This document shows positions 1-5,844 of a stretch of 10,229 nucleotides of DNA, one piece after another. The position numbers and the translations under genes are program-made. Source of the stretch: Thalassiosira profunda (taxonomy: Eukaryota > Bacillariophyta > Thalassiosirophyceae > Thalassiosirales > Thalassiosiraceae); contig JALLAP010000817.1 in NCBI GenBank assembly GCA_036939355.1, positions 1 to 10,229 of the forward strand. The letters are read 5' to 3'. The notes beneath the pieces were generated by a model. The model was not told the DNA's origin. It searched no databases and saw only the letters and a list, made by a program, of their open reading frames with translations. How positions within the stretch are numbered: position 1 is the stretch's first letter; every line of letters begins with the position of its first letter.

Positions 1-184
1 ATTTCCATCACTGGGCGGAATGGTGGCCGTGAGGCCGGGGGTGTTGGGTCGAACTACGCCACTTCCGAGACAAACAAACACAATATACAACTCCGCTCCG
101 AACCTCCACAACACGATGCTTATGAAAGAAATGAAGGACATGAACCACCGGAGAACCGACAAACAAAGATAGGACGGGGTGTTT

Positions 185-288
185 CATTGGCCAGTGCCTC
201 GACACGAAAAAGGGGTGCATCATCGGCCAGTGCCTCAACACGAAAAGGGGTGCATCATTGGCCAGTGCCTCAACACGAAAAAGGGGCT
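185..288. repeat. Tandem repeat, about 35-36 bp x 2.9 copies
   Basis: Three consecutive near-identical units start at 185, 221 and 256. Each contains GGCCAGTGCCTC, then a (G/A)ACACGAAAA(A) tract, GGGG and TGCAT. Copies 1 and 3 have five A's before the G run and copy 2 has four, so unit length alternates 36/35 bp and the array is not frame-preserving. Copy 1 differs from the others at one base (GACACG versus AACACG). The stop codon of the minus-strand gene 270-1985 lies inside copy 3, so the array forms the end of that gene and its 3' flank. I see no mobile-element ends around it. Bases 1-184 beyond it hold nothing I can recognise. Confidence 0.9.
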
Positions 289-1985
289 GTTTTGGGCGGC
301 CCAGCCCTGGCCTTGCTCGATGAGGACGCGATGGTCCTGCCAGGACGATGTCCAGCCGATGCCGCGTTGCTCGCTCTCGATCCGAAAGGACGAGCGCTTA
401 ATTTGCTTCGCCGCCCGAAGCCCGTCGCGCTGCCGCCTCGCCGGGAAGTGGCAGAGGTTGGCTGCCTTAGACGAGAAGCAGGCCGCTTGGAAACGGTGGT
501 GCTCTTGGTGCTCGCAAAGGACTTGGTCGACGCGCTGTCGCCTCGCTGGGCAGTGGTGGAGGCGGGCTTGCTTGGACGAGGAGCGGGCCTCTTGGAAGCG
601 GTGGTGCTCTTGACGGACTTGGTCGACGCGCTGCCCGTTTGCCGGGAAGTGGCAGAGGCGGGCTTGCTTGGGCGAAGTGCAGGCCGCTTGGAAGCCTCGC
701 TCTTGACGGACTTGCTCGACGCGTTGCCACCTTGCCGAGCAGTGACAGAGGTCGGCTTGCTTGGACGAGGGACATGCTTCGCGGAAGCGGTGCTCTTGAC
801 GGACTTGGACGACGCGCTGCCGCCTCGCCGCTCAGTGGCGGAGGTGGGCTTGCTTGGACGACCGGCATTGCTGCCAGGGCTCTCCTTGGCTCTCTTGGCC
901 TTGGAGCTTGCTGTCTGCTTCGCCCAGATGGGCACGCGGACGCTCGCAGAGCCGCCCGAAGCGGAGGTGGCCCCGCGCCGAGAAGCTTTCGCCTTTGGCC
1001 CCACCTTCGTCTCGTCCGACGCCGGCTTGGCGTCGTTGTCGACGAAGGATTTAGGCATCGCCGGCTTGACATTCCCAACGAGCTGGGCCGCCTGTTCCGC
1101 GGTCTCGGCAATGGGAGGCTGGTCCACGATCGGCTCGCTCTGGGTAAGGTCATGTTCAGTAGAGACACCAACGACGTTGGCACTGAGGCCTAGGGACGCC
1201 TCGACGTCCTCCTCTGCAGCAGCCATGCTTGCAGGCGAGGAGGATCGGTCAAACTCGACCGTGTTGGAAACGACGTTGGCGTCCCATCGGACGCGGCGGC
1301 CTGTGACCGCCGTGACCACGGCCTCCTGCAGCAGCACTGGCTTGGTGTCCAGAGCAACAGGAGAAGCCTCTTGCACGGCGGCCCGGCTGGCCGGCGCGGA
1401 GTCGACCAGCACGCGCTTGTACTGGGTCGGGTTGGAGTCTGGGCCAACGGCCAACTCTTGCGCGTCAGCCTCGACCACCGGCGTGGAATCGAGGGACGTG
1501 GGCTCCTCTTCGGCCTCCTCGGCAGCCTCGACGGCCGGAGTGGAAACGAGAGAAATGGGCTCCTCATCGGCGTCCTCCTTGGGAGCCATCTCGCAGAGCG
1601 AAAGCCAGAATGCAACTTTGCTCAGCTTGTGGAGGCGTTGTTTTTCGGACTCGATGTCATCGGCAAGGTGATTTCGGCGGCGGGCGGCTTCGATCCGCTG
1701 CTTGGCGGCAGCGATGGCCTCGGCTTGGAGTTCTCGGCTCAAGGCGCCGCGCCGACGACGAGACCGGCGCTTGGGGGGTCCGACATGCACGAGCTTGTAC
1801 TCGTTCGGGTTGGAGCCGGGGCCAATGGCGTCGAAGAGGACGCTGGGGTTGGCGTCGTTGGTCTTCTTGACGACCATGACAGAGGGGCGGCGGAACTGGG
1901 GGCGGGCACCACGACGGTGCGTCGTCGCAGGCTTCGCGGCGGCATCGGCGGCGATGCAGGGGGTGGCGTTGGTCACGACGAACAT
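270..1985 (-). CDS. Unrecognised basic, repeat-rich, probably disordered protein (571 aa)
   Basis: I do not recognise a family. Seen in the sequence: a basic N-terminus (RRGARPQFRRP, residues 24-34), a very basic stretch PPKRRSRRRRG (70-80) that could be a nuclear localisation signal, and a charged helical segment (about 82-125). An acidic region follows with a duplicated EEPxSLxSTPxVEA (141-154, 160-173). A second duplicated motif, GPxSNPxxYKxVxV, occurs at 55-68 and 181-194. RRVRW (230-234) fits the RVxF protein-phosphatase-1 docking pattern, but short motifs occur by chance. Residues 376-537 are about five imperfect Ser/Lys/Pro/Arg-rich units. There is no clear signal peptide or membrane segment. 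The ATG at 1985 is the first in frame; an upstream 5' exon cannot be excluded. The opposite strand is also open for 494 codons, but that frame lacks an early ATG. A chromatin- or nucleus-associated role is only a guess. Confidence 0.62.
   Translation of the reverse strand: MFVVTNATPCIAADAAAKPATTHRRGARPQFRRPSVMVVKKTNDANPSVLFDAIGPGSNPNEYKLVHVGPPKRRSRRRRGALSRELQAEAIAAAKQRIEAARRRNHLADDIESEKQRLHKLSKVAFWLSLCEMAPKEDADEEPISLVSTPAVEAAEEAEEEPTSLDSTPVVEADAQELAVGPDSNPTQYKRVLVDSAPASRAAVQEASPVALDTKPVLLQEAVVTAVTGRRVRWDANVVSNTVEFDRSSSPASMAAAEEDVEASLGLSANVVGVSTEHDLTQSEPIVDQPPIAETAEQAAQLVGNVKPAMPKSFVDNDAKPASDETKVGPKAKASRRGATSASGGSASVRVPIWAKQTASSKAKRAKESPGSNAGRPSKPTSATERRGGSASSKSVKSTASAKHVPRPSKPTSVTARQGGNASSKSVKSEASKRPALRPSKPASATSRQTGSASTKSVKSTTASKRPAPRPSKPASTTAQRGDSASTKSFASTKSTTVSKRPASRLRQPTSATSRRGGSATGFGRRSKLSARPFGSRASNAASAGHRPGRTIASSSSKARAGPPKTAPFSC
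375..860 (-). repeat. Coding repeat region: about five 30-residue Ser/Lys/Pro-rich units
   Basis: Within the 571-residue minus-strand protein (residues 376-537), units begin RPSKPTSAT, RPSKPTSVT, RPSKPASAT, RPSKPASTT and RLRQPTSAT. Each continues through a (R/G)G(S/N)A(S/T) core to a K-S-V/F-K-S and S-K-R-P segment. The units are 30-35 residues (about 93 bp) and imperfect, so they have diverged since duplication. The composition is strongly basic and phosphorylatable, like linker-histone tails or other disordered nucleic-acid-binding regions, but no sequence identity to such a family is claimed. Confidence 0.8.
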
Positions 1986-2601
1986 GACAGGGTGTTGGAA
2001 TTGCTTTGGGGGATTGCTTATCGATTACTCGAACAACAAAGTTGTGAGCTCTGCAAAGCACGGCGTTGTGCGTGCATTTCGCCGCAGCCATTGTTTCGGG
2101 GATCCTCAACGGATAGACGAAGAATGTCACGGCGGGCTGATACTTTGCATCGAGACACATGCAAGTCATGGCATGATTGAGATAGTTGCAAATCCATTCA
2201 ATAAATTTCGTTGCACATGACTGATGTTTGCCGCTCGTCAGTAGGAGGCGGCTATCACCATTTGCCACCGACCTCCTCTTGGCAAAGCTCCCAATGCCAT
2301 CATTCGAGGTAACGGCAGGTGCAGTCGGCGGTGGAAGCGTCGCTGCTCCGGGAGGAAGACCCTCTCCGCCGTTTCCACGCCGATTCTCAACTGACCGGGA
2401 GAAGGTGCTGAAAAGAGCCTTAGACGCCACCCCACTGCTCGTCATTGATGGAGAGAGGCGAGATCCGCGGTTGGGGAGGATGAGGATCCCCGCTCCGGCG
2501 GCCTCCTCGTCTGCAGAGGAGACGACGAGGGGGTCGAGAGCTGGAAACGGTCGATTTATCAATTCCTACGTAAAACCCCCTTCTTCTCGAACGTTGCGCG
2601 T
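1986..2601. other. Intergenic region between two minus-strand genes
   Basis: This 616-bp stretch holds the promoter and 5' UTR of the gene ending at 270 and the 3' UTR of the gene ending at 2602. A minus-strand frame stays open from 2562 down into the downstream gene (to 1657). It contains an ATG at 2443-2445, followed by residues resembling an organelle presequence (SKALFSTFSRSVENRR). A possible acceptor (pyrimidine-rich, then TTTGCAG) ends near 2051 on the minus strand. An unrecognised 5' exon or a 5'-UTR intron is therefore possible but unproven. A plus-strand frame also crosses the region (ATG about 2294, stop 2719), but it runs antisense into the next gene. No RNA gene is evident. Confidence 0.5.
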
Positions 2602-4683
2602 CTATGCCCTTCGTTGGACAAACTGGACGACGTTCCCCAAGCCGCGATGTATCCAGCAGCCCGCGAAAGCGCAAAGAGCGACCTTGCCTCCTCCCCACCC
2701 CTTCCAATGCCCCGAGTGAATCGTTATTGCGTGAATCAGTCCTGCCAATGCTCCGGCTCCGGCGAACGACGCCACCAACGACGTTGCCGATTTTGGCCGC
2801 GCCGGGACATTCCCGTCCATCAGCCGCGAGGGCTGACTCGCTCCCACGAGCGATCCGCCATACACGGCCAGCACTGCCAAGGGATTTTGGCAGAACAGCG
2901 AGCCCAGCAGGCCCACCACGGCGGTCGCCCGGACTGGATCTGCAGCAGCCGAGTCAGAATCATCGACGCTCGCCTCGCGGATTAAGATTGTGGCCACCGC
3001 CCCCAGGATGTGGTAGAGGATCATCGAGACGGCAATGACGGACGGTCCCGAAGCGCCCCAGAGACCGCGCCGCATTTTCCTACCGGCGCTGCCAATGCCC
3101 CGATATTTCGCCAAGATGCCCGTGGCGAGGAAGGCAGTTGCCCCCACCCTACCCCCGATGCCCCGGCTCAAGTCGTTAATGCGAATGAGCACCTCGTAGC
3201 ACGCCCACGTCACCGCTCCCAACGCCGCGGCCATGGACGGATTCGGCACCAGAGCCCCACCCGACATGCCGGCCAGCGATCCGCACAGCGCCGCCTGGCC
3301 CAACCTCCGATCGACGCAGGTCGATATTAGCATCGTCAATGCGGACGAGGCTAGCACCGGCGAGTAGCCAAGGTGCAGGTGGAGGTGCCACGTCGACAGC
3401 GTTGCAAGCACCACGGCGAGGGCGCGGTAGGCCAGCACCGGGTGATCGACGGCCTCCCCCGGCGGATCGCGCAGCACGGGCCACTGGATGGGGCGCAGCA
3501 TCATGCCGCTGCCCAATCGGGACTGCCTCGTGGTCGTTCTTTCCACCGCCTGCTGCCGGTTTCCGTCGTACTGCGCCGCCGACTGGGACACCGTCGGCTG
3601 CCTTGCATTCACCACGACGGCATCCTCCGCCTGTTGATATCGCTGTTGATTGCTCGGCAGCTGCGTCGACCCGTACACGTCCTGCCCCATGGAGTTCCGC
3701 CACGCCGGATTGTCCGCCCGGCCGCTCTCGCCGCCCTTCGCGCTTGATTGGTACAGCGGCTGCTGCGGTGCACCGACCCCAGAGCTCACGTCCGACGACC
3801 GGCGAAAGTCGTCGGTGGACGACGTTTGGAACGGCGCCTTCACCTCCTTCTTCTGCTGGGGCGGCGGGCGGTATTCCTGCTGCTGTTTCAGGTATCGCTT
3901 TTCGTCCTCGTTCATGTACGGCTTCTTGAAGTCGTCCGTGCTCGACGATTGGAAGGCGTGCCGGTTCGCGTTGGGGTTGAACGTGCCGCCCGGATTCCCC
4001 TGCGGTTTTTCAGCAGGGAGTTTGTTGTACGCCTCGTCTCCCGTGCGCTCGTTGCTCCCGAACCAATCCGGAACCCACCCCTCCTTCTTGGCCGGGGGCG
4101 AATTCGCAGCCTCCTGGGCCGGGGGCAGCGTTTGGCTGTCCGCCCGCCGCGGACTCGACGGGGGCAGATTGAAATCGTTCGTCACGACGTGCGCCTCGTC
4201 CTCGTCCTGGTACTCGTACGGCCGCTTGAACTGGTCCGTCGACTTTGCCTTGTACATGTGTGCAAACGTGTTGCCCCCGTCGTTGTAGATTGATCCCACC
4301 GTCTGGCCCATCGTTGGCCCCTTCTTGTTGAGCCCGGCCTCATTATTTAATTTCTCTATCTCCTCGCGCTTTTCCCAGTATTCCAAGTTCTCCTGCCAGG
4401 CAGGCTTGGCGGGGGCGTTGGGATTGCCGGACTTCCAGGATTTGCGCCTGCGCATGCCCCCGGTGGGTCCGGGGTCTCCGGGGTCGCCGGGGGGCAAGCG
4501 CGCCGCGAAGAGGGGTGTGGATGATGATGAGGTGTGTGGTGCATGTGATGTGTGTGGTGCATGTGGATGTGATGTGTGGGCCCGGCGCGGCGCATGATTG
4601 AGAGACGGCGAGTAATACGCACGGACCGGGGCGGGGCCGGCCGCGAGGAGCAGGCAGGCGAGGGTCGTTGGAGCCGCCGGCAT
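2602..4683 (-). CDS. Unrecognised plastid-type multi-pass membrane protein with internally duplicated membrane domain (693 aa)
   Basis: I do not recognise a named family. ATG 4681-4683 is the first in-frame ATG and starts a signal peptide (MPAAPTTLACLLLAAGPAPV, cleavage near R-A|Y-Y, residues 22/23). An aromatic at +1 suits diatom plastid leaders, though Phe is more usual. A His/Thr/Ser-rich transit-like stretch follows to about residue 62. Residues 60-400 are polar, with a Trp/Glu/Lys-rich helix (95-115) and three STD(Q/D)F(K/R)(K/R) motifs (148-156, 248-256, 289-297). MGQxV occurs twice (125-129, 332-336). Residues 415-693 are hydrophobic with about 7-9 membrane spans. They hold two similar halves: GSLAGMS then GGRVGATAF (468-518), and GSLVGAS then GGGKVALCAF (610-673). 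The gene is divergent from TIC21, with 181 bp between the ATGs. The long uninterrupted frame and coherent architecture make it a confident gene. Transport or envelope-assembly function is inference. Confidence 0.85.
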   Translation of the reverse strand: MPAAPTTLACLLLAAGPAPVRAYYSPSLNHAPRRAHTSHPHAPHTSHAPHTSSSSTPLFAARLPPGDPGDPGPTGGMRRRKSWKSGNPNAPAKPAWQENLEYWEKREEIEKLNNEAGLNKKGPTMGQTVGSIYNDGGNTFAHMYKAKSTDQFKRPYEYQDEDEAHVVTNDFNLPPSSPRRADSQTLPPAQEAANSPPAKKEGWVPDWFGSNERTGDEAYNKLPAEKPQGNPGGTFNPNANRHAFQSSSTDDFKKPYMNEDEKRYLKQQQEYRPPPQQKKEVKAPFQTSSTDDFRRSSDVSSGVGAPQQPLYQSSAKGGESGRADNPAWRNSMGQDVYGSTQLPSNQQRYQQAEDAVVVNARQPTVSQSAAQYDGNRQQAVERTTTRQSRLGSGMMLRPIQWPVLRDPPGEAVDHPVLAYRALAVVLATLSTWHLHLHLGYSPVLASSALTMLISTCVDRRLGQAALCGSLAGMSGGALVPNPSMAAALGAVTWACYEVLIRINDLSRGIGGRVGATAFLATGILAKYRGIGSAGRKMRRGLWGASGPSVIAVSMILYHILGAVATILIREASVDDSDSAAADPVRATAVVGLLGSLFCQNPLAVLAVYGGSLVGASQPSRLMDGNVPARPKSATSLVASFAGAGALAGLIHAITIHSGHWKGWGGGKVALCAFAGCWIHRGLGNVVQFVQRRA
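4514..4580 (-). repeat. Low-complexity CAC/CAT-rich coding tract (His-Thr-Ser repeats)
   Basis: On the minus strand this encodes HTSHPHAPHTSHAPHTSSSS, directly after the signal peptide of the 693-residue membrane protein. At DNA level there is an 18-bp period (TGTGTGGTGCATGTGATG on the plus strand at 4533-4550, repeated from 4551 with a 6-bp insertion). Such tracts expand and contract by slippage, and transit peptides tolerate this. Confidence 0.85.
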
Positions 4684-4864
4684 GATGAGGAGAGGAGACG
4701 GCCGCGGCCAGGAGGGTCGACGATCTACGGCAGAGAAATGAGCTGAGGTTGCAGCAAATCGCCAAAGTAAAGATTTGGCGCGCCAAATATCTTTTTTGTG
4801 TGCCGGCGGGCGCTCAAAGCTCAAAGCACTCACACCTCATTCAACACCCCCCAGCCAGCTCACG
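4684..4864. promoter_or_regulatory. Divergent (bidirectional) promoter between the membrane-protein gene and TIC21
   Basis: Only 181 bp separate the two start codons, so both promoters and both 5' UTRs must fit here. The most striking element is the 16-bp palindrome at 4773-4788. A second E2F-like half-site reads TTTGGCGA on the minus strand (4759-4766). No TATA box is obvious in a consistent position. A shared promoter makes co-regulation plausible but does not prove it. Confidence 0.7.
4773..4788. promoter_or_regulatory. Perfect 16-bp palindrome with two overlapping E2F-type sites
   Basis: ATTTGGCGCGCCAAAT is its own reverse complement. Each strand contains TTTGGCGC, which matches the E2F/DP consensus TTTSSCGC known from animals and plants. 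Flanks extend the symmetry imperfectly (AAAG on the left, ATCTTT on the right). It lies 90 bp from the minus-strand ATG and 77 bp from the plus-strand ATG, near the middle of the intergenic space. E2F binding would suggest cell-cycle (G1/S) control, which is inference. Confidence 0.6.
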
Positions 4865-5680
4865 ATGCCATCATCTCCCAGACGGCTCTCCATCGTCGGA
4901 TTGCTGCTCGCCGCCACCGTCGCGGGTGTAGAGTCGTTTCGATCGGCGGCCACGCGCGGCGCCATCCTGCACATACACCACCCCTCGCGATGCACATCAT
5001 CAACATCACACACCCATCACCATCCACCCATCACCCACCATCCGCTCCACCAGCTCCACTCAACTTCAACTTCTGATGCGGACATCGATCCCCTCGTCCT
5101 GCGCTCCTCCCAGGCCCTCCGCGCCTCCTCCTGGTTCTCGTGGTGGTCCCAGGTCATCCTCACCGTCATCAGCTCGATCACCTTCCTCTTCGCGCGCAAC
5201 GTCCTCAATTCCCAAACGACGACGCCCGTGCAATTGGGACAGGTGGCGTCCAAGTTCTTGTTGCCGGGGGTGGGCCTCGCGGCCTCGGCCATGTCCATCG
5301 TGTGGACGTGGGGGCAGCGCCGGCTGGCGCGGAGGTTCGTCCGGAAGGGCGCGACGAAGGTCGAGGCGGCCAACTTGCTACGAAGGGTGATCAAGTTTGG
5401 AGCGGTGTTGAATTTGGGGGGATTGCTCACGAGCGTGTTGGGATCGCAGTACATCGTGGGGACGCTGGTGGCCAAGTCGATGCAAAACGTTGTTGGGTTG
5501 GGAGGCGGTGTCGGAGGGGGCGTTGTCGCGGCGCAAACGTTGCAGCCGTTGGATGTGCTGGTGGTCCAGGCGAATACGAACGTGCTGAGCAGCCACTTTG
5601 TCAGCCTGGCGTGCTTGTTGTGGCTGACGAGAATGGTGGATTTGTTGGATCCTCCCTCGTTGGACGAAGATGATGCTTAA
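4865..5680 (+). CDS. TIC21: TIC21/PIC1-type plastid inner-envelope protein (DUF3611 family)
   Basis: This is a 271-residue homologue of plant TIC21 (also PIC1) and cyanobacterial relatives. In plants TIC21 sits in the chloroplast inner envelope and has been proposed both as a protein-import component and as an iron permease; the sequence does not settle which. The leader is a signal peptide (residues 6-24, cleavage near ES|F) and a His/Ser/Thr-rich transit region (31-70). The mature part has four membrane spans (about 93-111, 131-149, 175-195, 230-256). Conserved family features seen are WSQVILTVISS, the V-x-W-x-x-G-x-x-R-L-x-R stretch (146-156), VLNLGGLLTSVLGSQYIVGT (181-200) and LDVLVVQANTNVLSSHF (229-245). 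The ATG at 4865 gives the leader; no in-frame ATG lies upstream after the last stop. The gene is divergent from the membrane-protein gene and convergent with the SDR gene. Confidence 0.87.
   Translation: MPSSPRRLSIVGLLLAATVAGVESFRSAATRGAILHIHHPSRCTSSTSHTHHHPPITHHPLHQLHSTSTSDADIDPLVLRSSQALRASSWFSWWSQVILTVISSITFLFARNVLNSQTTTPVQLGQVASKFLLPGVGLAASAMSIVWTWGQRRLARRFVRKGATKVEAANLLRRVIKFGAVLNLGGLLTSVLGSQYIVGTLVAKSMQNVVGLGGGVGGGVVAAQTLQPLDVLVVQANTNVLSSHFVSLACLLWLTRMVDLLDPPSLDEDDA
4970..5066 (+). repeat. Low-complexity CAC/CAT-rich coding tract in TIC21 transit peptide
   Basis: The tract encodes a His/Ser/Thr-rich stretch (IHHP, SHTHHHPPITHHP, HQLHSTSTS; residues 36-70) between the signal peptide and the mature TIC21 domain. 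Its composition and position mirror the His-rich tract in the leader of the divergent neighbour, in inverted orientation across the shared promoter. Confidence 0.8.
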
Positions 5681-5844
5681 AGATGGTTGCATCATTGACG
5701 GTGACACTTCAAATCAGAGAGCTTCGTATGTGTTAAGACGCCAGGCTTGGAAAGAATCCTGGACACGTGAGAAGCGCCTCGTTCGACAAAAGGTGTTTGG
5801 TTTATTCTGGTTGTATCGAATTGCAATGCATAAAGCAACTTCTC
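5681..5844. other. Convergent 3' flank of TIC21 and the SDR gene, with small hairpin
   Basis: The 164 bp between two facing stop codons must hold both 3' UTRs and polyadenylation signals. An imperfect inverted repeat (CCAGGCTT at 5741-5748, AATCCTGG at 5755-5762, one mismatch, 6-nt loop) lies near the middle. It could form on either transcript. No function is shown. Confidence 0.45.

Noticed and set aside
187..1671. Plus-strand 494-codon open frame opposite the 571-residue gene
   Set aside because: It opens at a non-ATG codon, has no early ATG or recognisable domain, and mirrors the repeats of the minus-strand gene. It is most likely a GC-rich shadow, although strand-specific RNA data would be needed to settle it.
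1657..2562. 301-codon minus-strand frame as a complete gene
   Set aside because: It begins at TTG, and its second half is the out-of-frame shadow of the 571-residue gene (Arg/Pro-rich composition). Only the upstream part is kept, as a possible exon.
2294..2719. Plus-strand frame (MPSFEVTAG...) antisense to the end of the membrane-protein gene
   Set aside because: No domain, no targeting signal and low-complexity Arg/Pro composition; it overlaps firmly coding sequence on the other strand.
4684..4833. N-terminal extension of the membrane-protein gene to 4833
   Set aside because: The extension starts at GTG, runs through the promoter palindrome, and would bury the signal peptide that begins exactly at the first in-frame ATG (4683).
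4775..4864. N-terminal extension of TIC21 to 4775
   Set aside because: The upstream codon is TTG, and the extension would displace the signal peptide that begins at ATG 4865.
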